From: Paracoccus litorisediminis
GTDB lineage: Bacteria > Pseudomonadota > Alphaproteobacteria > Rhodobacterales > Rhodobacteraceae
Length of the DNA stretch: 64,000 bases
Direction of reading: 5' to 3'
Assembly (NCBI RefSeq): GCF_009711205.1
Contig: NZ_WMIG01000005.1
Coordinates: 124,001-188,000 of the forward strand
The translations under genes and the position numbers were made by a program. Shown here in pieces: positions 11,834-22,489 of the stretch (positions are counted from its first letter, which is position 1; each line of letters starts with the position of its first letter). Below the pieces are notes generated by a model. That model was given only the letters and a program-made list of their open reading frames with translations, searched no databases and was not told where the DNA came from.

Positions 11834-12757
11834 ATGATCGACACTCAACAAATGCAATCCCTCGCCGCGCGCATGACCGAGGCCGAGGTCAAGGGCCGCA
11901 GCCCTTGGGCCGATGCCCGCCGCCGCTTCCGCAGGAACAAGGCGGCAATGGTCAGCCTTGTCATCCTGATCCTTGTCGCGCTGTTTGCAATCTTCGGGAA
12001 CTCGCTGGCCGGATGGTCCAACGAGGAAATGGATTTCGAGGTCATGGGCAATGCCGCCACGATGGGCATGCCCAGCTTCGCCAATGGCCATTATTTCGGC
12101 ACCGACGATCTGGGACGCGACCTGTTCTCGCGCACCGTGCAGGGCACGCAGGTGTCGCTGATGGTCGGTCTGATCGGCGCAGGCATCGCGGTCATCGTCG
12201 GCACGCTTTACGGCGCAACTGCCGGCTATGTCGGCGGACGCACCGATGCGATCATGATGCGCACGGTCGATATCCTGCTGGCCATTCCTTATATGTTCGT
12301 CCTGATCCTGCTGCTGGTGATCTTTGGCCGGTCCATGTCCATGCTGTTCCTGGGCATTGGGCTGATCTCATGGCTGGAAATGTCCAGAATCGTTCGAGGT
12401 CAAACCCTTAGCCTCAAGAACCGAGAATTCATCGAGGCCGCGCGCGCCACCGGCGTCCCGGGCTGGAAGATCATCATCCGCCACATCGTCCCGAACCTTC
12501 TGGGTGTCGTCGCGGTCTATGCGACGCTGCTGGTGCCACTGATGATCCTTTCGGAAAGCTTCATCAGCTTCCTCGGCCTTGGCGTGCAGGAGCCGCTGAC
12601 CTCATGGGGCGCGCTGATTTCCGAGGGCGCGGGCACGATGAACTATGGCACGCTTTGGCAGCTGATCTTCCCGCTGTTCTTCTTCTGCATCACGCTTTTC
12701 GCCTTCTTCTTCGTCGGCGACGGCTTGCGTGACGCCCTTGACCCGAAGGATCGCTGA
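11834..12757 (+). CDS. oppC: Oligopeptide ABC transporter permease OppC
   Basis: A 307-residue permease with an N-terminal cytoplasmic part and the OppC_N-type start RRRFRRNKAAMVSLVILIL. It carries the signatures YFGTDDLGRDLFSR and FIEAARATGVPGWKIIIRH (EAA loop). It pairs with OppB to form the channel. The oppD start follows the stop with a single intervening base. Confidence 0.94.
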   Translation: MIDTQQMQSLAARMTEAEVKGRSPWADARRRFRRNKAAMVSLVILILVALFAIFGNSLAGWSNEEMDFEVMGNAATMGMPSFANGHYFGTDDLGRDLFSRTVQGTQVSLMVGLIGAGIAVIVGTLYGATAGYVGGRTDAIMMRTVDILLAIPYMFVLILLLVIFGRSMSMLFLGIGLISWLEMSRIVRGQTLSLKNREFIEAARATGVPGWKIIIRHIVPNLLGVVAVYATLLVPLMILSESFISFLGLGVQEPLTSWGALISEGAGTMNYGTLWQLIFPLFFFCITLFAFFFVGDGLRDALDPKDR

Positions 12758-12758
12758 G

Positions 12759-13808
12759 ATGAGCCTGCTTCAAATCCGCGACCTGAACGTGCGCTTCGCC
12801 ACCACCGATGGCGAGGTCTCGGCGGTCAATGGCATCAATCTGGACGTGGCCCGTGGCGAGACGCTGGGCATCGTCGGCGAATCCGGCTCGGGCAAATCGC
12901 AGCTGGCCTTCTCGATCATGGGACTGCTTGCGCGGAATGGCCGGGCCACTGGCTCGGTCCGTTTCGACGGGGCCGAGATCCTGAACGCCCCCGCGCCCCT
13001 TCTGAACAAGATCCGCGCCGAGCGCATCGCCATGGTCTTCCAAGACCCGATGACCAGCCTGAACCCCTATATGCGGGTCTCGGACCAGATGGCCGAGGTC
13101 CTGATGCTGCATAAGGGCATGGGCAAGGCGCAGGCCGTGGCGGAATCCGCCCGGATGCTGGACGCGGTGAAAATCCCCGATGCCAAGGGCCGTATCCGGC
13201 TGTATCCGCATGAGTTTTCGGGCGGGATGCGGCAGCGGGTGATGATCGCCATGGCGCTGCTGTGCCGTCCCGATCTGCTGATCGCCGATGAGCCGACGAC
13301 AGCTTTGGACGTGACCGTTCAGGCCCAGATCATGGAGCTGATGGCCGATCTGCAACGCGAGTTCGGCATGGCGATGATCCTGATCACCCATGATCTGGGC
13401 GTTGTCGCCGGTTCCTGCGAACGCGTCATGGTCATGTATGGCGGGCGCATCATGGAGCGTGCTCCGGTGGATCCGATCTTTGCCGATCCGGCCCATCCTT
13501 ATACGCAGGGCTTGCTGGCGGCGATCCCGCGCGTGGATCAGAAGGGCGATCAGCTTTCGGCCATTCCCGGCAGCCCGCCCAACATGACCCATCCGCCAGC
13601 GGGCTGCCCCTTCGCCCCGCGCTGTGCCTATGTCATGCCGGTCTGCGGTCAGACGATGCCACCACTGGACGCCTTCGCACCGGGGCGCGAGCGCGCCTGC
13701 TATGCCTCGCTGGATGTGGTCCGCAAGGGCCATGCGCCGCAACCCGACCTGCCGGAACCCGCCGCCGCCGATCTGGACGAGATGCAGGAGAGCGCCCATG
13801 ATCACTAA
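12759..13808 (+). CDS. oppD: Oligopeptide ABC transporter ATP-binding protein OppD
   Basis: A 349-residue ABC ATPase. It shows Walker [10 protein letters not shown] (a Q follows the usual GKS, as in other OppD proteins), the Q-loop in [15 protein letters not shown], the signature [15 protein letters not shown], Walker [15 protein letters not shown] and the H-loop ITHDLGVV. The C-terminal extension has the Opp-type cysteine cluster [17 protein letters not shown] that in the family binds an iron-sulfur cluster or metal. It overlaps oppF by 11 bases. Confidence 0.95.
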   Translation: MSLLQIRDLNVRFATTDGEVSAVNGINLDVARGETLGIVGESGSGKSQLAFSIMGLLARNGRATGSVRFDGAEILNAPAPLLNKIRAERIAMVFQDPMTSLNPYMRVSDQMAEVLMLHKGMGKAQAVAESARMLDAVKIPDAKGRIRLYPHEFSGGMRQRVMIAMALLCRPDLLIADEPTTALDVTVQAQIMELMADLQREFGMAMILITHDLGVVAGSCERVMVMYGGRIMERAPVDPIFADPAHPYTQGLLAAIPRVDQKGDQLSAIPGSPPNMTHPPAGCPFAPRCAYVMPVCGQTMPPLDAFAPGRERACYASLDVVRKGHAPQPDLPEPAAADLDEMQESAHDH

Positions 13809-14808
13809 GCCCCTGATCTCGGCGCGCGATCTGCGCGTGACGTTTGAGCTGCCCTCGGGCGGGATGCCATGGACGCCGCCGCGCCTGCTTCAAGCGGTGG
13901 GCGGGGTCGATTTTGACCTGATGCCGGGAGAGACCTTGGGCATCGTGGGCGAATCCGGTTCCGGCAAGTCGACGCTGGCACGGGCGCTGATCGGGCTGGT
14001 CCCGGCCACCGGTCAGGCACAATGGCAGGACGGCACCAACCTGATCGGCCTGTCGCCTCGCAAGATGCTGAAATATCGCAGCGAGATCCAGATGGTCTTC
14101 CAAGACCCGCTGGCGAGCCTCAATCCACGCATGACCGTGGGTCAGATCATCGCGGAACCCCTGACCACCCATCACAAGGGTCTGTCGCGCGATGAGGTCA
14201 AGCGCCGCGTCAAGGACATGATGGACCGCGTCGGCCTGCTGCCGAACCAGATCAACCGCTACCCGCATGAGTTCAGCGGCGGGCAATGCCAGCGCATCGG
14301 CATCGCGCGGGCGCTGATCGTGCAGCCGAAGCTGGTGATCTGCGATGAGCCGGTCTCGGCGCTGGATGTGTCGATTCAGGCGCAGGTCATCAATCTGCTG
14401 GCGGAATTGCAGCGCGATCTGGGGCTGGCGCTGATCTTCATCGCGCATGACCTGTCGGTGGTGAAGCATATCAGCGACCGCGTGCTGGTCATGTATCTGG
14501 GCCGGGTGATGGAACTGGCACAGGCGGAATCGCTTTATGCCGATCCGCGCCACCCCTATACGCAGGCTTTGCTGTCAGCGGTTCCAATCCCTGATCCGCA
14601 GCTTGAGCGTCAAAAGCGGATGATCCCGCTGAAGGGCGAGCTGCCCTCGCCGATGAACCCGCCCTCGGGCTGCGTTTTCCGCACCCGCTGCCCCCGCGCG
14701 CAGGAATTGTGTGCCCGTGAGCGGCCCGTGTTGGAGGGCGGCGCGCATCTGTGCGCCTGCCACTTCCCCGGCAAGCTGATGGCTGAGGAATTGGCTAAAA
14801 GCGCTTGA
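13798..14808 (+). CDS. oppF: Oligopeptide ABC transporter ATP-binding protein OppF
   Basis: A 336-residue ABC ATPase, partner of OppD. Motifs are Walker [16 protein letters not shown]-loop VFQDPLASLNPRMTV, signature FSGGQCQRIGIARAL, Walker B LVICDEPVSALDVS and H-loop IAHDLSVV. The C-terminus has GCVFRTRCPRAQELC, the Opp-type cysteine motif. The ATG overlapping the end of oppD was chosen because [16 protein letters not shown] begins the ABC domain. A strong terminator follows. Confidence 0.95.
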   Translation: MITKPLISARDLRVTFELPSGGMPWTPPRLLQAVGGVDFDLMPGETLGIVGESGSGKSTLARALIGLVPATGQAQWQDGTNLIGLSPRKMLKYRSEIQMVFQDPLASLNPRMTVGQIIAEPLTTHHKGLSRDEVKRRVKDMMDRVGLLPNQINRYPHEFSGGQCQRIGIARALIVQPKLVICDEPVSALDVSIQAQVINLLAELQRDLGLALIFIAHDLSVVKHISDRVLVMYLGRVMELAQAESLYADPRHPYTQALLSAVPIPDPQLERQKRMIPLKGELPSPMNPPSGCVFRTRCPRAQELCARERPVLEGGAHLCACHFPGKLMAEELAKSA

Positions 14809-14819
14809 TATAAAATGCG

Positions 14820-14844
14820 AAACGCCCCCAATCGGGGGCGTTTT
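14820..14844 (+). terminator. Rho-independent terminator of the opp operon
   Basis: Arms AAACGCCCCC and GGGGGCGTTTT around AATC form a strong hairpin ending in a T-run, 11 bases after the oppF stop. The A-run on the left also lets it work for the convergent receiver gene. Confidence 0.9.
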
Positions 14845-14860
14845 CACAATTGCGCAGTGA

Positions 14861-15223
14861 TCAGGCCAGAAGCCGCGCCATCTCGGCCCGCAGCTCGGCC
14901 AGCTCGAACGGCTTGGCGATGAATCCATCGGCACCCAGCTCCAACCCGCGCTTGCGCTCGACCACCGAGCCGCGCGCCGTCATCATCAGCACGCGCACAT
15001 CACGCAAGCCGGGATCGGCGCGGACTTCCTCGACGATCTGATAGCCGGAGATGTCGGGCAGCATGATGTCCAGCAGGACAAGGTCAGGACGGTTGCGGCG
15101 GATTTCCTCGACCGCGCCCGAGCCGCTGGCCAGCCGCTTATGGGCATGGCCCGCGCGGCCCAGCAAAAATTCCAGCGCGACGGCGATATTGTCCTCGTCC
15201 TCGACAATCAGGATATTCGCCAT
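14861..15223 (-). CDS. Single-domain response regulator (CheY-like receiver)
   Basis: A 120-residue receiver domain with no output domain. Acidic pocket residues are in VEDED near the N-terminus. The phosphoacceptor is D52 in LLDIMLPD, followed by the switch residue in MMTARG and the lysine in FIAKPFE. The start was placed at MANILIVEDE, preceded by GGTGAG; a longer frame adds only low-quality sequence. No histidine kinase is adjacent, so the partner is elsewhere. It is encoded downstream of the acs/MFS genes on the same strand, separated by a hairpin. Confidence 0.9.
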   Translation of the reverse strand: MANILIVEDEDNIAVALEFLLGRAGHAHKRLASGSGAVEEIRRNRPDLVLLDIMLPDISGYQIVEEVRADPGLRDVRVLMMTARGSVVERKRGLELGADGFIAKPFELAELRAEMARLLA

Positions 15224-15247
15224 CGTCTCACCTTTGGGCGGGGATGC

Positions 15248-15270
15248 CGGGCCCGGACGAACCGGGCCCG
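15248..15270 (-). terminator. Hairpin downstream of the MFS gene
   Basis: CGGGCCCG occurs twice as a perfect inverted repeat around a 7-base loop, 13 bases beyond the MFS stop in the direction of transcription. There is no T-run, so it may be a processing or weak termination signal. Confidence 0.5.
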
Positions 15271-15282
15271 ACGATGCACGGA

Positions 15283-17070
15283 TCAATCCGCGAAGATGTC
15301 TTTCTTATGGGTGTTGTTCGGCACGAAGATCGTCCCGATCACCACGGTCATCACAGCGACGACGATCGCATACCAAAGACCGGCATAGATGTTGCCGGAC
15401 TGGGCCGAGATCGCGAAGGCGGTCGCGGGCAGCAGGCCCCCGAACCAGCCGTTGCCGATATGGTAGGGCAGCGACAGGCCGGAATAGCGGATGCGGGTCG
15501 GGAATAGTTCGACCAACATGGCCGCGATCGGGCCATAAACCATCGTCACGAGGATGATCAGATAGGTCAGGATCGCCACGATCTTCAGCTTCTGCGCGGT
15601 GAAGATGTCGAAGAAGTTGTTGGCCTTGGCGACGGTCGTATTGGCATCGGCGACCAGCGGATAACCCGCAGCCTTCAGTGCCTCATTCACGGCTTTCTCG
15701 AAGGCCGTTTTCGCGGCGGCCAGTTCCGGGCCGGCCAGCGCAGATGCGTCATAGGACGGGATCACCGTGTCGCCGATCTTGATTTCGGCGCCCGCGGCGG
15801 GCGTGCCCGCGACGGTCGTGTAATTCACCGAGGACTTCGCCAGCGTCGCCTTGGCGATGTCGCAGGGCGAGGTGAACTTGGCGGTTCCGGTCGGGTTGAA
15901 CTGGAACGAGCAGGTCGACAGATCGGTCGTCACCGTGACCGGGGTCTGCTGCGCGGCATACAGCGCCGGGTTGGCAGTCTGGGTCAGGGCGTGGAAGACC
16001 GGGAAGTAGGTGATCGCGGCTAGAAGGCAGCCGCCCAGAATGATCGGCTTACGCCCGATCCGGTCCGAGAGCGAGCCGAAGAACAGGAAGCCGCCGGTGC
16101 CCAAGATCAGCGACCAGGCCACAAAGACGTTGGCCGAGAAGCTGTCCACCTTGATCACGTTCTGGATGAAGAACAGCGCGTAGAACTGACCCGAATACCA
16201 GACCACGGCTTGACCGGCGGTCAGGCCCAGCAGGGCGATCAGGGCAATCTTGCCGTTTTTCCAGGTACCGAAGGCCTCTTTCAGCGGGGCTTTCGACTGG
16301 GCACCCTCTTCCTTCATCTTCTTGAAGGCCGGGCTTTCGTTCATCTGCAGGCGGATATACAGCGAAATCGCCAGCAGGAAGATCGAGCCAAGGAACGGAA
16401 TCCGCCAGCCCCACAGATCAAAGGCCTTGATCATCTTGGGCGTGCCATCGGCATTCATCACCGCAGCGCCAGCCGCGTCCAGAACTGGGGTCGGCTCCCA
16501 GTTGCCGTTGACATAGCCCTGCACCAGCAGGATCACGATCAGCGACAGCAGCAGGCCCAGCGTGGCCGTGGTCTGGATGAACGAGGTGAAATAGCCGCGT
16601 TGGTTCGCGGGGGCATGTTCGGCCACATAGACCGCGGCACCACCATATTCACCACCCAGCGCCAGACCTTGGGCCATACGCAGCGCGATCAGGATGATCG
16701 GCGCAGCAACGCCCCAGCTGCTATATCCGGGCAGCAGGCCGACCAGGAAGGTCGAGAAGCCCATGATCAGGATGGTGGCTAGGAAGGTGTATTTCCGCCC
16801 GATCAGGTCGCCCATCGCGCCAAAGACCAGCGCGCCGAAGGGGCGGACGATGAAGCCTGCGGCAAAGGCCAGCAGCGCAAAGACGTTGCGCGTGGCTTCC
16901 GGGAACGAGGTGAAGAACTGCGCGCCGATGATCGCCGCGAGCGAACCGTAAAGGTAGAAATCATACCATTCAAAGATGGTCCCCGCCGAAGAAGCAAGAA
17001 TGACCTTCTTCTCTTCCGCGGTCATCGGGCGGGAACGCGTCCCCGCCACTTCCGTCTGGTTATATGCCAT
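15283..17070 (-). CDS. MFS transporter of the metabolite:H+ symporter type with a large extracytoplasmic insert
   Basis: A 595-residue major facilitator of the sugar/metabolite:proton symporter (ProP/ShiA-like) group. Landmarks are SSAGTIFEWYDFYLYG near the N-terminus, FGAMGDLIGRKYTF after the second helix, ALGGEYGGAAVYVAEHAP and FGSLSDRIGRKPII. About 130 residues (around 362-492) lie between two predicted helices in the second half, with two cysteines (C387, C403), giving a protein roughly 100 residues longer than usual. The start follows GGGGAGGAG. The acs gene lies upstream on the same strand after 272 bases, suggesting uptake of acetate or another short-chain acid. The substrate is inference. 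Confidence 0.85.
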   Translation of the reverse strand: MAYNQTEVAGTRSRPMTAEEKKVILASSAGTIFEWYDFYLYGSLAAIIGAQFFTSFPEATRNVFALLAFAAGFIVRPFGALVFGAMGDLIGRKYTFLATILIMGFSTFLVGLLPGYSSWGVAAPIILIALRMAQGLALGGEYGGAAVYVAEHAPANQRGYFTSFIQTTATLGLLLSLIVILLVQGYVNGNWEPTPVLDAAGAAVMNADGTPKMIKAFDLWGWRIPFLGSIFLLAISLYIRLQMNESPAFKKMKEEGAQSKAPLKEAFGTWKNGKIALIALLGLTAGQAVVWYSGQFYALFFIQNVIKVDSFSANVFVAWSLILGTGGFLFFGSLSDRIGRKPIILGGCLLAAITYFPVFHALTQTANPALYAAQQTPVTVTTDLSTCSFQFNPTGTAKFTSPCDIAKATLAKSSVNYTTVAGTPAAGAEIKIGDTVIPSYDASALAGPELAAAKTAFEKAVNEALKAAGYPLVADANTTVAKANNFFDIFTAQKLKIVAILTYLIILVTMVYGPIAAMLVELFPTRIRYSGLSLPYHIGNGWFGGLLPATAFAISAQSGNIYAGLWYAIVVAVMTVVIGTIFVPNNTHKKDIFAD

Positions 17071-17342
17071 AAGGCTCCTCCCCTGTAGCCAGCTTGTGGC
17101 TGGCGGTTGTCGGGGCAAGCCGGGTCCCGCGCCCGCAAACGCAAGTTTGCAGGTTCAGCGAAAGGTCCAGCCTTCCCCGATGCTTGAAATCCGCCCTTAT
17201 CCGGGCGGCCTTCCAAATTTCCCTGTCCGGAAACCTCCCATCCGGGCCGGGCCTTCTGGTGGTGACGCGCCGTTCTGGCGCGTCGGCCGGTCTGTTAACC
17301 GGCGGGGCGCAGCGGGTTATGGCCTCCGCTGCGCCGCAGTCA

Positions 17343-19298
<1,956 letters not shown>

Positions 19299-19533
19299 TG
19301 CGGACCTCCTCCATTCCTTCACCGAAGCCTGTCGGGCGCGCATCTCCCCTCGCGCCAGGCAGGTTGTAATCGTTAGGCTGCCGCGAGGTTAATACAAGCG
19401 CGTCATTTCGGTAAACTGTTTTTTATCAAAGGAAATTTCGTTAATTTATTCACTAGATTCTGCGTCAATTTGTAAATTCTTCACAAGCACCGCAGATCTT
19501 GCACAGCGGCGGCCCTTCCGCCATTTTGCCGCC
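19299..19533. promoter_or_regulatory. AT-rich divergent promoter region upstream of acs
   Basis: This 235-base stretch stands out as AT-rich between GC-rich genes, mainly at 19,405-19,490. It includes TTTTTTATCAAA at 19,419-19,430. The same 12-mer occurs in reverse complement in front of preT (36,847-36,858). It should contain the promoters of acs (-) and the HugZ-like gene (+). No specific factor site is assigned. Confidence 0.5.
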
Positions 19534-20022
19534 ATGAAACAGGAACCCATCCGCCCGACCGATGACGAGGCACGCGCCCTTGCCCGCCGCCTGCTGTCCG
19601 GAATGCGCCATGCCGTCCTTGGGAGCATCGACCCCGAGACCGGCATCCCCCTTGTCACCCGCATCGCCGTTCAGACCGATGATGACGGCGCGCCGGTCGC
19701 GCTGCTTTCGCGCCTTGCCGCGCATACCCGGGCATTGCTGGCCGATACCCGCGCTGGCCTATTGGTGCTGGACGATGAGGCCGTCAAGGGCGACGCGATG
19801 ACCCATGCCCGGCTGTCGATCCTAGCCCGCGCCGAGCAGATCGAAACCACGCCCGCTCTGCGCGACGGCTGGTTGGTTCATGACCCCAAGGCCAAGGTCT
19901 ATATCGACCTGCCCGATTTCCGCTTCTGGCGGCTGGTGCCGGAATCCGGGCTGCTGAATGGCGGTTTCGGCCGCGCCTTCCGCCTGACGCCCGATGACAT
20001 GCTGAAAACCCCGACCGCCTGA
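19534..20022 (+). CDS. HugZ-like / pyridoxamine 5'-phosphate oxidase-related FMN-binding split-barrel protein
   Basis: A 162-residue protein with the split-barrel pattern of the pyridoxamine-phosphate-oxidase-related family: MRHAVLGSIDPETGIPLVTRIAV (shortened here to its middle, LGSIDPETGIPLVTRIAV), then ALLSRLAAHTRALLAD and a C-terminal FRFWRLVPESGLLNGGFGRAF. The closing GGFGRAF-type motif is common in HugZ-type heme-utilisation proteins, which bind heme or FMN. It lacks the long C-terminal DUF2470 domain of full HugZ. It stands alone, divergent from acs. Confidence 0.75.
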   Translation: MKQEPIRPTDDEARALARRLLSGMRHAVLGSIDPETGIPLVTRIAVQTDDDGAPVALLSRLAAHTRALLADTRAGLLVLDDEAVKGDAMTHARLSILARAEQIETTPALRDGWLVHDPKAKVYIDLPDFRFWRLVPESGLLNGGFGRAFRLTPDDMLKTPTA

Positions 20023-20058
20023 GGGCGACCGGGGCCTTGGATCACGCGACAGCCCCGA

Positions 20059-22350
20059 TCAGTCGGGACTGTCCATCCGCACCCGCAGGGCGATGGCACC
20101 CTTGGCCGGTGTACTCCAATTGACGGCAACCTGCTTCTTGTTGCTGCCCTGCTGCGCCTGAATCCATGGCATCTCCGACACCCGCGCATTCGACGAGTTG
20201 GTGATGGCCGAGGTCGCAACCACGGATTCGACCTTTTTCGCCCAGCCGTTGAAGGGCAGTTCGACATTGATCGGGACAGCCCACCGCGCCGCCGCCGAGG
20301 CTTGGCTGAAGGTGATGTCCACCGGGTTCGCGACATAGTTCAGCACGCCGTTAAACATGTTGCCCTGGAACTGGATATTGCGCATCCGGGTGTAGTCCAG
20401 ATCGGCAAAGGTCGTGTCGACCTTCTCGATCCGGGTGACCTTGTTGTTCAGGGATTTGAAGACGTTCCCCAGAACCGCAAGCCCATGGATGAAATGGCCG
20501 GTGCCATAGGGCTTCACCACCAGCCAGTTGAATCCCAGGGTGGTATCCGAGGCCAGGAAGGTATTCCCGGTGATCGTCAGCGCGCCGAAGGAAAAGGCGC
20601 TCCCCTCGAAATTCGGCTTGGCGTCATGCTCATTCGTCCATTCGATCGAGCAGTTGTCGACATAGTTGCCGGTGATATTCGCCTGCACGTTGGTCTGGGT
20701 CAGGATCAACCCGCCGAAGCGTACCCCGTTCTGCGCCGAGTCGCCTTGGAACCAGTGGTTGCCCTCGATCATGTGGCCACCGCCGCCCGCGACCATGAAA
20801 TGGCCAAAGCGCACGAAGCGGTTGTGGCGGATCTTGGTGTCATTGTTGTTGACGTTGATCGCGATGGTCGTGCGGTTCTGCGCCAGATCGCCCATCTCGT
20901 TCGACAGGAACTCGCAACCGTCGACCCGCATCCCCTGACAGGCCGAGCCGATCGAGGTGATGCCGCGATCCTTGGGCCGGGTGAAGTAGCAGTCGCGGAA
21001 GCAGGTCATCGAGCCGGTCTGCGCCAGCATGACGCCGCTGGCATTACCATCCAGCAGGAATTCGACATCGTCGAAATTCAACCGGCTCAGCTGCTCCAAG
21101 TCCGAGAAGTCAAAGGCATAGCGATAGCGCAGGAAGGTATAGTTGCGCGTCGCCGCCCCGCCATAAAGCGGTTGCGACAAGGTCAGCGTGGCAGCACCCG
21201 CATTCTTGGCGGTGACATAGACCTCGCGCCCGACACCATTGCCGGTGATGCGCGCGCCGATCTCGATATTGGCGATATTGCTGACCCCGGTCAGGACCAA
21301 GGGGTTGTTGGGATTGTAGGTCCCCGTCGCAGTCACGCTGCGCGTTGTCCAGGCACTGCCCGGCGTGATCGAGATCTGACCGTTGGTGATCACCCGCCGG
21401 TTCGAGAAAGTGGTCAGACCCGGCGCGTAATCCGAAACCTTCAACGGCTCGGACAGATGGACATTGCGCCCGCACAGGTCCAGCGAGCCGTGATCGACAA
21501 AGCCGAACATCGCCTGCAGCGCCCGCTTCATCCCCTCGGTCTCATCCCCGAAAGCGGCGGCATAGGTGGGGTAGTCGAACTTGCCGGTCAGCGACAGACG
21601 GGCCGAGCGGGGCATCTTCAACGTGCCGACAAACCGCACCGGCGCGCTGAGGTTCAGGTCCGAGCCGATGTAATAGCTGCCCTCGGGCACGACCAACTGG
21701 TTCTTGCCCGCCGCCTGGTTCGCCGCGACAAAGGCTGCGCGATCATCGGTGACGCCATCGCCCACCGCACCGAAATCGCGCACATCTACCCAGTCCAGCA
21801 TCCCCGGCACAAAGGCCGAGGTGACGTCTTCGATCACCAAATTCTCGATGCGGATCGAGCCATTATTGTCGCCCAGCAGGTCCAGCCCCAGATAGCCGAA
21901 TGTCGTCGCCCTGCCCCATGGCAGGTCAACGCCGTCGCGCCGCCCGGTTCCGACGATGGCCGAAACTTCGACCACATTGCCATAGCCCGAAATCGTCGTG
22001 GTCGGCCCAACCTGCAGCACACCCGCGACATTGCCCGCGGAATTGCCCGCATAGCCCGCAATCCGCACCTGCGGAATGTTGCCCGCGATGGCCTTGACGC
22101 GGGTCGAGATGCGCAGATAGCAGCCCGGCGAAATCGGGGTCTGGCGCATGTAACGCAACGAAGTCGTGTTTTCGAGCTTCAGGATTTCAAGGCAACTGCC
22201 GAAATCCTCATCCGCCGGAACGATGGCGGCGTTGGGCTGCCCGGCCCATGACGGCGAACCTGCCGTGCCATTGGTCCGCGACCAGAGATTCAGCCCCAGC
22301 CGAAACTCGCGCGGCATCAGCGCCTTGCTACCCACTACGGCAATTGCCAT
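20059..22350 (-). CDS. Right-handed beta-helix (pectate-lyase-3 type) protein, probable spike or fibre-like protein
   Basis: A 763-residue protein without a signal peptide or membrane segment. The N-terminal ~190 residues look like a beta-sandwich or carbohydrate-binding part. At about 195-215 the motif DVRDFGAVGDGVTDDRAAF marks the start of a pectate-lyase-3 beta-helix, which continues with many asparagine-rich turns (INVNNNDTKIRHNRF, ANITGNYVDNC, ALTITGNTF) to about residue 670. A C-terminal beta domain follows. The same architecture is widespread in Rhodobacterales and resembles phage tailspikes and gene-transfer-agent head spikes; that link is inference. No phage gene is nearby. Confidence 0.75.
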   Translation of the reverse strand: MAIAVVGSKALMPREFRLGLNLWSRTNGTAGSPSWAGQPNAAIVPADEDFGSCLEILKLENTTSLRYMRQTPISPGCYLRISTRVKAIAGNIPQVRIAGYAGNSAGNVAGVLQVGPTTTISGYGNVVEVSAIVGTGRRDGVDLPWGRATTFGYLGLDLLGDNNGSIRIENLVIEDVTSAFVPGMLDWVDVRDFGAVGDGVTDDRAAFVAANQAAGKNQLVVPEGSYYIGSDLNLSAPVRFVGTLKMPRSARLSLTGKFDYPTYAAAFGDETEGMKRALQAMFGFVDHGSLDLCGRNVHLSEPLKVSDYAPGLTTFSNRRVITNGQISITPGSAWTTRSVTATGTYNPNNPLVLTGVSNIANIEIGARITGNGVGREVYVTAKNAGAATLTLSQPLYGGAATRNYTFLRYRYAFDFSDLEQLSRLNFDDVEFLLDGNASGVMLAQTGSMTCFRDCYFTRPKDRGITSIGSACQGMRVDGCEFLSNEMGDLAQNRTTIAINVNNNDTKIRHNRFVRFGHFMVAGGGGHMIEGNHWFQGDSAQNGVRFGGLILTQTNVQANITGNYVDNCSIEWTNEHDAKPNFEGSAFSFGALTITGNTFLASDTTLGFNWLVVKPYGTGHFIHGLAVLGNVFKSLNNKVTRIEKVDTTFADLDYTRMRNIQFQGNMFNGVLNYVANPVDITFSQASAAARWAVPINVELPFNGWAKKVESVVATSAITNSSNARVSEMPWIQAQQGSNKKQVAVNWSTPAKGAIALRVRMDSPD

Positions 22351-22446
22351 GCCAGAAACTCCCTTTCCCGGATCTTGCGAGCCATTACAGGCCGCGCGGT
22401 CGGGTCAGACTCTGGCAATCCGGCGTTAACCGGGCGTTAACCATGC

Positions 22447-22470
22447 GCGCGCAGCAACGGGGCTGCGCGC
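22447..22470 (-). terminator. Stem-loop downstream of lysS
   Basis: Eight-base arms (GCGCGCAG and CTGCGCGC) around an 8-base loop, 20 bases past the lysS stop. There is no T-run, so it is at best a weak or factor-dependent terminator. Confidence 0.5.
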
Positions 22471-22489
22471 AACATGTCGGTCAGGACGA

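Noticed and set aside
20302..22251. A 649-codon plus-strand frame
   Set aside because: Antisense to the beta-helix gene, whose DFGAVGDGVTDD motif and Asn-rich turns show which strand is coding.
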